Shown here: positions 27,023-35,938 of the stretch, in pieces
Numbering within the stretch: position 1 is the first letter of the stretch
Layout of the letters: the number at the start of each line of letters is the position of its first letter
Source: Methanothrix harundinacea
GTDB taxonomy: Archaea; Halobacteriota; Methanosarcinia; Methanotrichales; Methanotrichaceae
Length of the DNA stretch: 64,000 nucleotides
Assembly: GCA_002506535.1 (NCBI GenBank)
Contig: DAXT01000025.1
Span: 79,031 to 143,030, forward strand
Direction: 5' to 3'
Translations under genes and position numbers: made by a program
The notes under the pieces: model-generated
What the model was told of the DNA's origin: nothing
The model's input: only the letters and a program-made list of their open reading frames with translations
The model's database searches: none

Positions 27023-27418
27023 TCACGCTCCTCCGAAGATCATCTGCTGCGGAGTAACCGTCCTCGGCTGCCCTATGGAGAAGGGCGGGGTGAAAACCGA
27101 TACCCGCGAGAAGGTGGTGTTGCTGACGGAGATGGAGAAGCTGGGGGTGTAAGTTATGGGGGCAGGAGCGCCGATGGATACCGGCTCCATGCTGGGCTTG
27201 CCCGCGAAGGTCCCGAAGCTCCTTCCCAGGGTCCTCACGTCTACCGCGTCTGTGGTGGTCCTTGGCGCGTCTCGAGTGTACTTGATGACGATGGGTGTCA
27301 TGCTCGCCTTAATCTCTGCCTTTTTGCCTAGAGTGCTCAGATCAATCGGAGTTCCGGCAGCTGCAACCATGCCCACCAGGAGCATGGTGGCCAAAATAGC
27401 CGTCAAAATTATTTTCAT
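27023..27418 (-). CDS. small secreted protein of unknown function
   Basis: 131 residues with a clear signal peptide (MKIILTAILATMLLVGMVAAA). The mature part is short, rich in Thr, Ser and Pro, with repeated short beta-like segments (PIVIKYTRDAPRTTTDAV, APAPITYTPSFSISVSN), and no cysteines. ATG 27418 follows GGAGGTT. It resembles no family I recognise; an extracellular or cell-surface location is the only supported statement. Confidence 0.75.
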   Translation of the reverse strand: MKIILTAILATMLLVGMVAAAGTPIDLSTLGKKAEIKASMTPIVIKYTRDAPRTTTDAVDVRTLGRSFGTFAGKPSMEPVSIGAPAPITYTPSFSISVSNTTFSRVSVFTPPFSIGQPRTVTPQQMIFGGA

Positions 27419-27531
27419 GGATAACCTAACCTCCCTATTCCTATGGGCCGGGTCTTTGAATTATTACCATTTATTCCTTTTGATGAAAGGGCAAAGAGAT
27501 GATCCCAGATCTTCCCCAAAGTTCCCGGCGA

Positions 27532-28170
27532 TCACACCCCTCGAGGTTGCGAGATATCAATGTTGCCGGCCTCAGATTTCCCGCTGTAAAGGCGGATGGC
27601 TTCGTCGAGGCGGGACCTGACCCACCCCTCTGCGAGGTAGCCGGTGGCGCTCTGCCAGGCGACCTGCGTCCCCTCCGGCCCGGGGACGAGGGTAAGAATT
27701 GCCGTAAGAGGAACTAACCTGGGATTTCCGGTGGGATCGTATATCACAAGGCCGTCCCATGCCTTCTGATGCTGGTTATCGGCCAGGACGTCCACGTAGG
27801 CGACCTCATCCCCCAGATCACCCAGCGCCTTATGAATCCCGGCCTCCTGCCTGATGCATGAGGGACAGCCGATCCTGTGGATGAAGATGATGACCGGCTT
27901 CTCCTCCAGGGGTTCGAGAGCCCAGGAGGGGTGATCGACGGGAGATCCCGCCTTTTGATGATGATCCGGGTACCCGATCCACCAGCCTTCTGGAACTGGC
28001 CCTGCTCCTCCATCTCCGCCAGCTCCGCAGGCCGCGAAGGCCAGGAGACAGACGACCAGGATGACCGCAGATCTGAGATCCGCGAACTTCTTACATCTCT
28101 TCGGCGAGATCGTTTTATCAGCTCCCAGAGGGGGATTCGCCATTATCAGATATAATTTCTCTGCCGCCAT
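27532..28170 (-). CDS. thioredoxin-fold lipoprotein with a CPSC active site
   Basis: 212 residues. After a basic N-terminus, residues 32-47 form a hydrophobic helix ending in a lipobox-like AFAAC48, so the protein is probably exported and lipid-anchored. The mature domain has the strand KPVIIFIHRIGCPSCIRQEA with C102-x-x-C105, then VAYVDVLADNQ and a TPLTAILTLVPG-like cis-Pro strand (LVPLTAILTLVPGPEG), a thioredoxin layout. Start is uncertain between ATG 28170 and ATG 28143; the latter gives a more normal signal length. It is divergent from the rhodanese-like gene. A disulfide or thiol-redox role outside the membrane is inferred. Confidence 0.8.
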   Translation of the reverse strand: MAAEKLYLIMANPPLGADKTISPKRCKKFADLRSAVILVVCLLAFAACGAGGDGGAGPVPEGWWIGYPDHHQKAGSPVDHPSWALEPLEEKPVIIFIHRIGCPSCIRQEAGIHKALGDLGDEVAYVDVLADNQHQKAWDGLVIYDPTGNPRLVPLTAILTLVPGPEGTQVAWQSATGYLAEGWVRSRLDEAIRLYSGKSEAGNIDISQPRGV

Positions 28171-28554
28171 CCTCGAACTACGATATCAAGACTATGGGAG
28201 AAGACCTCTTTGTATGACGAGGAGGCGACCTCCTCGTTGAGGGGAGGCGATCTCCTCCCATGACGGGAGCGGGTCCATTCCCATGATCCATCTCTATATA
28301 CCTGATCGGCAGATCTCCAGATCGCCGTCCCTGATCTTCCGGCCTCGTCCCCCGGGACCGGGAAGGGGTCCGACCGCATCAGAGATAAATGAGATCGACC
28401 AACGGCCTTTGTCCTTCGGCCCCCTGGTGGGACGTGGTCAGAGAACCGATCCGGTATGGTTGGTCCGCAGAAGGAGAGGCGAACCGATCTATCGAGATGG
28501 AAGAGACGGATGGACGAAGTCTGGATCATAAAACCATGAAGGAGGATACATTTC
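28171..28554. other. 384-nt divergent intergenic region with two hairpins
   Basis: No gene seen. It separates the thioredoxin-like lipoprotein from the rhodanese-like protein. It contains two GC-rich inverted repeats at 28218-28260, a TATA-like CTCTATATACC near 28290-28300 on the plus strand, and the rhodanese Shine-Dalgarno AAGGAGG ending at 28545. Confidence 0.6.
28218..28260. repeat. pair of hairpins built on the same GAGGCGA core
   Basis: CGAGGAGG-CGA-CCTCCTCG (28218-28236) is a perfect 8-bp stem with a 3-nt loop. A related 6-bp stem with a 6-nt loop, GGGAGG-CGATCT-CCTCCC, follows within 28241-28259. They lie about 50 nt upstream of the lipoprotein start and could be an operator or RNA structure in its leader. 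Confidence 0.6.
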
Positions 28555-29466
28555 ATGCGAAACTATATAAATATCTTATGGGGCCTTGGAGCGGTCCTGG
28601 CGATCGCAGTGACCCTTACGGCCGCAGCTGCCCCCGGTTGCTCCAGCTGCGTCGGCGGCGGGAGCGGAGGGACGTGGTCGTCGGGGATCGCCTTCATAGG
28701 CGCCAGCGCTGAAGCGAGCACCAGAATGGATAAGGGATCATCAACCTCCGCGGCAGGATCCCCGGAACAGATACCGCCATCATCGATGATCACCGCAAGG
28801 GCTCTCTATGAAGACCAGCTCGGCGATAAAAGATGGGCGATGGCTTACGTCGGCGTTCCCGGAGACGATTCTTACATCGAGGGATCGATCCACCTACCCC
28901 TCGACCAGGTCTTCAACGCCGAGGGCAGCCTGAAATCTCCCGAAGAGATCGCCGCGATATTCGGGGCGGCCGGTATCTCCGAGGACGACCCCCTGGTGAT
29001 TTACGGCGACAATTTCGTCAACGGTTACGATACCTTCGCCTTCTGGGTGATGAAGTACCTCGGCCACCAGGACGTCCGGCTCCTGGAGGGGACGAGGGGC
29101 GGCCGCGAGGCTGCGGGGCTGAAGTTCGTCGAAAACCCCGCTCCTCGGGCGGCTGAGACATACAACCCCGACCCCAACCTCGACCTATTAGCCTCCGCCG
29201 ACGATCTGGCTGACCTCCAGCTGGTGGACCCGAGGACCGCTGCCGAGTACAACGCAGGCCATCTTGAAGGGGCGATCAACATCGACTACACCAGGGTGAT
29301 GGGCTCCAGCGGCCTCGCCACCTCCCAGGCGCTGGCCCAGGCCTTCCGCGGCCTGGACAAAGACGAGCGAGTGGTCGTCTACTCCAGCAAAGGGGGGCTG
29401 GCCTCGATAGTCTGGTACGCCCTCGCCGCTCAGGGTTTCGATGCAAGCCTCCTGGTCCTGGGCTGA
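28555..29466 (+). CDS. exported tandem-rhodanese protein with Ser in place of the catalytic Cys
   Basis: 303 residues. A signal segment (about 8-27) leads to a Cys/Gly/Ser-rich stretch (GCSSCVGGG), possibly an anchor or metal site. Two rhodanese domains follow: domain 1 (about 80-195, AYVGVPGDDSYIEGSIHLPL, LVIYGDNFVNGYD) and domain 2 (about 215-303, LVDPRTAAEYNAGHLEGAIN). In sulfurtransferases the domain 2 loop is YCxxG; here it is VVYSSKGG, so the sulfur-carrying Cys is Ser and classical transfer is not expected. The protein stops right after LLVLG, where the family normally continues into GSW. AAGGAGG sits 9 nt before ATG 28555. Confidence 0.85.
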   Translation: MRNYINILWGLGAVLAIAVTLTAAAAPGCSSCVGGGSGGTWSSGIAFIGASAEASTRMDKGSSTSAAGSPEQIPPSSMITARALYEDQLGDKRWAMAYVGVPGDDSYIEGSIHLPLDQVFNAEGSLKSPEEIAAIFGAAGISEDDPLVIYGDNFVNGYDTFAFWVMKYLGHQDVRLLEGTRGGREAAGLKFVENPAPRAAETYNPDPNLDLLASADDLADLQLVDPRTAAEYNAGHLEGAINIDYTRVMGSSGLATSQALAQAFRGLDKDERVVVYSSKGGLASIVWYALAAQGFDASLLVLG

Positions 29467-29539
29467 TGGAAGCGACATAAAGACGGGAGGATGGTCGAGG
29501 CCGGAGCTGACCAACGACGCTTTGGCCTGCAGATCCTCT

Positions 29540-31324
29540 TCAAAGCGGCCAGAAGAGGAGGATGAGGGGGACGGCGGCGAGGGCGGCGACGACGCTGAGA
29601 GGGAGGCCGAGCCGCCAGTAGTCCCCGAACTGGTAGCCTCCCGGCCCCATCACCAGGGTGTTTGACTGGTGGCCTATCGGTGTAAGAAAGGCGCAGGATG
29701 CGCCGACGGCGACTGCCATCAGGAAGGGATCCGGGGAGAGATCCAGGACGAGGGCGGCGTTGAAGGAGATGGGTGCCATGATCACCGCCGCCGCGGCGTT
29801 GTTTACGATGTTGGTGAGGATCATCGTCCAGGCGAGGAGAGCCGCCAGGATCACCACCGCGGGAAAGGGGCTCAACGCGCCCAGCAGCGCAGCGGAGATC
29901 GTCTCCGCCCCGCCGGTGCTCTCCAGGGCAGCCCCGACGGGGATCAGCGCCCCAAGGAGGAATATGATCGGCCAGTCGATGCTCTCGTAGGCCTCATGGA
30001 TCGTCATGACCCCCGCCAGGACCATCACCACGGCCGCCGATGCGAAGGCGATCTCCACCGGGAGGAGGCCCGCGGCCGTCGTCGCGATGGCGCCTGCGAA
30101 GATAGATAGAGGTAAGGCCGCGTTCTTCTGCCTTCTTCCGAGCTTCATCCCCCGCTCGGCGAGGGGGAGGCACCCCAGGGATTCCAGGACCTCGGGTATC
30201 GTCCCCGAGGGCCCCTGCATCAGGAGGACGTCCCCCGGCTGGAAGGCTATCTCGCTGAGCCGCTCCACCAAGACCTCCCCCCGCCTGGCGACGGCTATGA
30301 GGTTCATATCATACCTCCGGGCGAGAGATAGGCTCCTCGCCGTCTCCCCCACCATCGGGGAGTCGTTGGCGACGACCGCCTCGATCAGCCCGACCTCCTT
30401 CGAGAGGAGCGCCTTCTTTCCGACAGTCATACCTCCCAGGAGCTCAAGCCCCCTCCACTTCAAAATATACTTTATATTCTCCGCTGAGGTCTCCACCGCC
30501 AGGATGTCCCCCGGCTCCAGGATCTCGTCCCCCGTCGGCATGGGGATCCGGATATCTCCCCGGACGAGCCCCAAAATCTGCATATCCGATACGGGGGGCT
30601 CCTTCAGAACCCGGAGCTTCTTTCCGACGAGCTTCGATCTGCTGGATACCCATATCTCGGTGATGTAGTTCTCTATCTTGAAGAGATCCTCCTTCGAGGA
30701 CCCCCCCTTCCTCTTGGGAGTCAGCTTCCAGCCGAAGAACCATATGAACAGGAGGCCTGCCAGAAGCACCCCCGCTCCGACGGGGGTGAAGTCGAACATC
30801 CTGAACGGTTCGCCCACCACCTCGGCCCTGTATGAGGAGACTATGATATTTGGGGGCGTCCCGATGAGGGTCAAGAGGCCGCCGAGGAGGGAGCCAAAGG
30901 CGAGGGGCATCAGGAGGAGGGAAGGTGGATCGCCGGTCCTCCGGGAGAGGCGGAGGCTCACGGGGAGGAGGATCGCGAGCGCCCCCACGTTGTTCATGAA
31001 ACCGGATAGGACCGCCACGAGGCCGGTGAGGGACCTCACCTGCTGCTTCGTCGAATCTTTGGGGCTGGTGATCGACTTCTGGATCAGATCGACGATCCCG
31101 GAGTTGAGGAGCGCCCGGCTGACTATGAGGATCGCTCCCACCGTCACCACCGCCGGATGGGCGAAGCCGGTGAACGCCTCGCCCCAGGGGACGACCCCCG
31201 AGATCGTCGCGACTAGGAGGGCCATGATGGCGACGAGATCGTACCGCCACCGCCCCCAAATGAATAAGAGAAGGGTGAGCCCCAGAATCCCGAAGATAAG
31301 AAGCTGATCCGTAGTGATTGACAA
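29540..31324 (-). CDS. SLC13-family permease with two TrkA-C (RCK_C) domains
   Basis: 594 residues. About 11-12 transmembrane helices are split by a soluble insert (about 205-390) of two TrkA-C domains (LVRGDIRIPMPTGDEILEPG and the VALMQGPSGT-like VLLMQGPSGTIPEVL). The family transports dicarboxylates, sulfate or other anions with Na+. Conserved segments include FMNNVGALAILLPV and the SNT region (LTPIGHQSNTLVMGPGGY). ATG 31324. It is followed upstream by a paralogue in the same direction. Substrate cannot be assigned from sequence. Confidence 0.88.
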   Translation of the reverse strand: MSITTDQLLIFGILGLTLLLFIWGRWRYDLVAIMALLVATISGVVPWGEAFTGFAHPAVVTVGAILIVSRALLNSGIVDLIQKSITSPKDSTKQQVRSLTGLVAVLSGFMNNVGALAILLPVSLRLSRRTGDPPSLLLMPLAFGSLLGGLLTLIGTPPNIIVSSYRAEVVGEPFRMFDFTPVGAGVLLAGLLFIWFFGWKLTPKRKGGSSKEDLFKIENYITEIWVSSRSKLVGKKLRVLKEPPVSDMQILGLVRGDIRIPMPTGDEILEPGDILAVETSAENIKYILKWRGLELLGGMTVGKKALLSKEVGLIEAVVANDSPMVGETARSLSLARRYDMNLIAVARRGEVLVERLSEIAFQPGDVLLMQGPSGTIPEVLESLGCLPLAERGMKLGRRQKNAALPLSIFAGAIATTAAGLLPVEIAFASAAVVMVLAGVMTIHEAYESIDWPIIFLLGALIPVGAALESTGGAETISAALLGALSPFPAVVILAALLAWTMILTNIVNNAAAAVIMAPISFNAALVLDLSPDPFLMAVAVGASCAFLTPIGHQSNTLVMGPGGYQFGDYWRLGLPLSVVAALAAVPLILLFWPL

Positions 31325-31447
31325 TGGCTCATCCCCCGCAGTCCTCCAATAGTGTCATTCTATTCGGATTTATATTTTGTCAGATGCTACGCCGTCGGAT
31401 TGGAGGTCAACCCCGCCTTGCCCAGGCCCTCTGGAGGAGGTCCGGGT

Positions 31448-33281
31448 CTAGCCACTGAGGGGCCAGAAATGGAGGATGAGGGGGATCGAGACGACGGCGA
31501 TGACGATCTCCATGGGCAGGCCCATCCTCCAGTAGTCACCGAACTGGTACCCGCCGGGGCCCATCACAAGGGTGTTGGACTGGTGGCCTATGGGGGTCAG
31601 AAAGGCACAGGACGCCCCTATGGCGACGGCCATCAGGAAGGGGTCGGAGGAGAGGTCCATGAACTGCGCGATCCCAAGGCCGATCGGCGCCATCAGGACC
31701 GCTGCCGCGGCGTTGTTGACGATATCCGATAGGAACATGGTGATGACGAGGAGCATCGCCAGGGATACGACGGGGGTATAGCCTCCGGAGACGGCGAGGA
31801 TGCCCTCGGCGATGAGGCCTGCCCCCCCCCGTCGTCTCAAGGGCCCGGCCTACGGGGATCATAGCTCCCAGGAGGATTATCACCGGCCAGTCAATGGAGG
31901 TGTAAACCTCCCGGAGGTTGAGCAGACCCCCCATCACCATGGCGACGGCCGCCGAGACCAGGGCGATCTGGACGGGGAGGAGGCCCGCGGCCACCGCCAG
32001 GATGGCTGAGCCGAAGATCGCGACGGAGAGGACGATCCGCCGCGGATGGGCGAGGCGGAGCCCCCGCTCCGCCAGGGGGAGACACCCCATGGTGCTCAGC
32101 ACCTCGGGGAGGACCTCCCTGGGCCCCTGGATGAGGAGGACGTCGCCGGCCTGAAACCGAACCTGTCCCAGCCGCTTCTGGAGCTGGACGCCGTGGCGGG
32201 CAACCCCGACGAGATTTACACCGTACCGCCATCGCATATTCACCGACCTCGCCGTCCTGCCCAGGAGCCTCGAATCGGTCTTGACGACCGCCTCCACCAT
32301 CCCCGTATCCTTCGAGCTGAGCGCCTCCTCCCCGAGCGTCTTCTCCTCGCCGAGCTGAAAGCCGGTATCGTCGAGGAAGGTCTTCAGCTCGTCGGCGTCC
32401 GACTCCACCAGGAGGATATCCCCCGGCATCAGGGGGTGGAAGATGGAGGGGGAGGCGATTCTCGTCTCCCCGGAGAGAAGCCCCAGCACCTGAAACTCGG
32501 CCTTCGATGCCTCCCTCACCTCCTGAAGGGTCTTTCCCGCCAGCTTCGCACCCTCGGGGACCAGGACCTCGGTGAGGTAGTTCTCTATCTCAAAGAGCCT
32601 CTCCTTGGAAGAAGGAGACTTGCGGGCGGGAACGAGCCTCCAGCCTATAAGAGATATGAAGAGCACCCCCGCCACCGCCACCCCCAGTCCGACGGGGGTG
32701 AAGTCGAACATCCCGAAGGGCTCACCGACGCTCTCGGCCCTGAAGGTGGCGATTATGATATTCGGGGGGGTGCCGATCAGCGTAATGAGGCCCCCAAGAA
32801 GGGATCCGAAGGCGAGGGGCATCAGAAGGATAGAAGGGGAGTTGCCGCTCTTGATCGCCATCCTGATGCCGACGGGGAGGAGGAGGGCCATGGCGCCGAC
32901 GTTGTTCATGAAACCGGATAGGAGGGTGACAAGGCCTGTGAGGGAGGCGACCTGGCGTGTCGGAGAGTCCCCCGCCCGGGAGAGCCAGCCGGCCATGATG
33001 TCCACCGCCCCCGAGTTCAAGAGGCCCCGGCTGGCGACGAGGACGGCGGCGACGGTGATGACGGCGGGATGGCCGAAGCCGAGGAACGCCTGATCTGGAG
33101 GGACGAGGCCGACGACGGTGGCGGCGAGGAGGACGAGGAGAGAGACGACGTCGTACCGCAACCGCCCCCAGACGAAGAATACGAGGGCGAGGAGGAGGAT
33201 GCCGAAGATCATCGCCTGAGCTCCTGTAATCCCGAATATCAGTATCTGATCTCCATTCATCCCGAATATCATGGCCGCCAT
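31448..33281 (-). pseudogene. second SLC13-family permease, broken by a one-base frameshift
   Basis: Paralogue of the downstream permease with the same transmembrane and TrkA-C layout. Reading from ATG 33281, the match holds to VGRALETTGG, then leaves frame at a run of nine G on the minus strand (nine C at 31822-31830). With eight G the frame continues AGLIAEGILAVSGG into the C-terminal helices and LTPIGHQSNTLVMGPGG, ending at 31448. The loss is thus about 130 residues of essential membrane core. It could be an assembly or sequencing error in the homopolymer, a true null, or a phase-variable tract. ATG 33272 is an alternative start. Confidence 0.85.
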
Positions 33282-33489
33282 CCCCTCACCACTCTGGAAA
33301 TTATCGAGGAATGGAATTTATAGATTTGGCCCGCAGGCCCCTGACGACGTACGTCTAACCTCGGGAGGGCCGTCTTGAGAGGTCACCGGTCATTCCGCCG
33401 CCGTCCATCGAGGTCTCGAAGCCTTCCCCCCCCTTCTCTTCCCTCCCCCCCTTCTCCTCCGTCCTCTCCAGGCCTTCTTCACCAGAGGG

Positions 33490-33771
33490 CTACTTCTTAT
33501 CGAGGACTTTTATGATATGATAGCCAAAATCGGTCTTCACGGGCCCGAGGACCTTCCCCTTCTCCCCATCGAAGGCGGCCCGCTCAAACTCCGGGACCAT
33601 CTTCCCCTTCCCGAACCATCCGAGGTCGCCCTTGTTCTTCCCTGAAGGGCAGTCGGAGTACTTCCTGGCCATCTCGGCGAAGCTCTCGCCCTTGTTGATC
33701 TTATCGAGGACTTCCTTCGCCTTCTTCTCTGTTTTTACAAGAATATGGGCCGCATGAACCTCTTTCGTCAT
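33490..33771 (-). CDS. parvulin-type peptidyl-prolyl isomerase
   Basis: A single 93-residue PpiC-type rotamase domain with no signal peptide, so probably cytosolic. Characteristic stretches are VHAAHILVKTEKKAKEVL at the N-terminus, SDCPSGKNKGDLGWFGKG in the middle and FGYHIIKVLDKK at the C-terminus. It catalyses cis-trans isomerisation before proline. It stands alone, 44 nt from the response-regulator gene downstream. Confidence 0.93.
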   Translation of the reverse strand: MTKEVHAAHILVKTEKKAKEVLDKINKGESFAEMARKYSDCPSGKNKGDLGWFGKGKMVPEFERAAFDGEKGKVLGPVKTDFGYHIIKVLDKK

Positions 33772-33815
33772 GGAGAGGTCGTTGGCGCGGCCTGATAAAA
33801 AGGTTATCTGAGCCC

Positions 33816-35522
33816 CTAATCCGGCGGCATCTTTCCGCCCTCTCCTCCATCGGCGCGGATACCGTCACGGACCAGGGATCCGCCCCCCCTCACCCCCATC
33901 TGCTGGATGACCCCCGTCATCCTCGCCGGATCGCCCCTCTCGTCCCACGATACCACCTTGCCCCGGCCCAGAATCCAGACCCAGCGCCCGTCTTTCGCCT
34001 TCATCCTGTGTTCGGTCTCACAGTATGGGGTCAGCCCGTCCAGGTGATCCCTCAGGGCCTGCTTTACTCTTGACCGGTCTTCCGGATGGACGAGCCGGTC
34101 CCAGATCCCGAGGCACGTCTTCAGCTCCTCGACGGAATAACCCAATATCTCACCCCATTTATCGCTGAAAGCCTCCTCCTTCGTCGCCAGGTTCCAGTCC
34201 CAGACTCCGAGGTTTCCCCCCTCCACCGCCAGCTTCAGCCTCTCCTCGCTCTCTTTGAGAGCCTCTTCGGCCAGCTTCTGTTCGGTGATATCTATGCTGA
34301 CCCCCAGGGCCGCCTCCATATCCCCCTCCCCGTCGAGAAGGGGATAAGTCGAGAAGAGGGCGGGAAACCTCTCAGCGTTCTTTCGCACCAGGGTCGTGAG
34401 CCCAGAGAAGCTCTTTCTTCCCACCCTCATCTTCCGGTGGGCCTCCGGGAAGAGGGCGACATCCTCGGGGAGATGGAGGATCGAGACCGGACCGCCCACT
34501 ACCTCCCGACGGCAATAGCCGAAGATCTTCTCGGCTCCGGGACTGAACTCCAGCACCTTCGGGTCGGGGTCGGTGGCGTCGGTTATGATGAAAGAGACGT
34601 TCTCTGCGGCCTCGAAGATGGCCCGGAGCCTCTCTTCGCTCCTCCGGAGTTCTTCCTCGGCCCGGAGGCGGACGATGGCGTTCTCCGTCATGGCGGCGAT
34701 CGTCTCAAGGCCGCCCCGCCCCGATTGAGGGATCTCGTTTTTGGTGTGAGATCCGACGCTGTAGTAGCCGATCACCTCCCCCTCGAAAGAGATGGGGACG
34801 ACGGCCATCGAGAGGAGCCCCTCCCGGACCCGGGCCTCCTGGAGGGGGAGGTCTTTGTCCTCATATCGGATGTAGACCGGGTCCCCGGCCCTGGCGAAGA
34901 GGGACGTTCTGGGATTTCGACTCCTCTTTGATATCGCCTCGACGAACTCGGGAGAAAATCCCGTCGAATGGCGCAGGCTGAAGCTTCCGGAGGCTCTATC
35001 CAGAAGATACATCGTCCCGCAGTCGGTCCCCGAAACCTCCATCGCCGCTCCGATGCAGAGGCTGAGGGCGGCGGATAGGGAGGCGGCCCCCGAGAGCTGG
35101 AGGGCCAGGTCCCGCTTTATCCGATCCTCCCTCCTGGCCCTCTCGCGTTCTGAGGCCTGCCGGACCTGATGGGAGAGCTCTGCGAAGAGGACCTTCGGGT
35201 CGCCGTCCTTCTGCATATAGTAGTCGGCGCCGGAGTTGAGAGCCTCGATCACCACCTCCTCGCGACTCTTTCCGGTGAAGAGGATGAAGGGGATCTCAAG
35301 GCCGAGGCTGCGGACCTCTTTGAGAAACGATATCCCGTCCATCTCGGGCATGGCGTAATCGGAGATGACCACATCGTACCGCTCTCTATCCTCTTTCAGC
35401 TTCGATAGAGCCCGGGCGGCCGATACCGTCGCTTCCACCAGGAGATCTCCAGATCTCTCGAGGAAGATCTTTGTGACCTCCAGAAATGCCGGGTCGTCGT
35501 CGACGAGGAGGACCCGTATCAT
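33816..35522 (-). CDS. response-regulator receiver with GAF and two PAS domains, no output domain
   Basis: 568 residues. The receiver domain (1-125) has acidic D8-D9-D10 and phosphoacceptor D55 (VVISDYAMPEMDG). A GAF domain follows (about 140-295, SGTDCGTMYLLDRASG), then a PAS domain (about 305-420), then a second PAS-PAC (about 430-545, GVWDWNLATKEEAFSDKWGEILGY). The end (GVIQQMGVRGGG..) replaces the usual DITERK linker into a histidine kinase; no HisKA or HATPase follows. It may act in trans with a separate kinase or be a truncated hybrid. ATG 35522. Confidence 0.88.
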   Translation of the reverse strand: MIRVLLVDDDPAFLEVTKIFLERSGDLLVEATVSAARALSKLKEDRERYDVVISDYAMPEMDGISFLKEVRSLGLEIPFILFTGKSREEVVIEALNSGADYYMQKDGDPKVLFAELSHQVRQASERERARREDRIKRDLALQLSGAASLSAALSLCIGAAMEVSGTDCGTMYLLDRASGSFSLRHSTGFSPEFVEAISKRSRNPRTSLFARAGDPVYIRYEDKDLPLQEARVREGLLSMAVVPISFEGEVIGYYSVGSHTKNEIPQSGRGGLETIAAMTENAIVRLRAEEELRRSEERLRAIFEAAENVSFIITDATDPDPKVLEFSPGAEKIFGYCRREVVGGPVSILHLPEDVALFPEAHRKMRVGRKSFSGLTTLVRKNAERFPALFSTYPLLDGEGDMEAALGVSIDITEQKLAEEALKESEERLKLAVEGGNLGVWDWNLATKEEAFSDKWGEILGYSVEELKTCLGIWDRLVHPEDRSRVKQALRDHLDGLTPYCETEHRMKAKDGRWVWILGRGKVVSWDERGDPARMTGVIQQMGVRGGGSLVRDGIRADGGEGGKMPPD

Positions 35523-35938
35523 GAACCTCCTCCGACTAATTCTCCGCTTATGAGCTGCGGGGAGTGATCAGGATATGACCCCCGACGACCGGATGCCATA
35601 TGGACTGTGATAAGAGAAGAGTCTGGATATTTCCGTTCGTCTTTTGAGGTTCTGGCTGACATTTCGGTCTACCCTCTTGCTGCCCTCTTTCTTATTCCCG
35701 GCGTTCGATCCGGGGAGCATCGCCGACCGGAAACGGAACGGCTGCCCGGACCCCGGTGGTGGTCCCCGTCCCGGCCGGGAGGGCTGCGACCCTCTGAGGA
35801 TGAAGATCCCCGGAGAGTTTCGCCCGGGTTCGGGTCCCGGGATCGCCGGCGCATCAGCGGTTTTTTGACCCCATGGAGGGGCCACCTCCGGATAGAGGGG
35901 GGGCGCGCGAGGAGATCAATCCCGTTAATCTCTCTGGC
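35523..35938. other. 416-nt intergenic region without recognisable gene
   Basis: It lies between the REC-GAF-PAS gene start and the inositol-1-P synthase stop. Open frames of about 105-130 residues on both strands have Pro/Arg/Gly-rich composition typical of non-coding high-GC DNA and no Shine-Dalgarno. It presumably carries the promoter of the REC protein; no strong TATA stands out. Confidence 0.55.

Noticed and set aside
35568..35885. 105-codon frame on the minus strand and a 133-codon frame on the plus strand in the gap
   Set aside because: Pro/Arg/Gly-rich non-coding composition, no ribosome-binding site.
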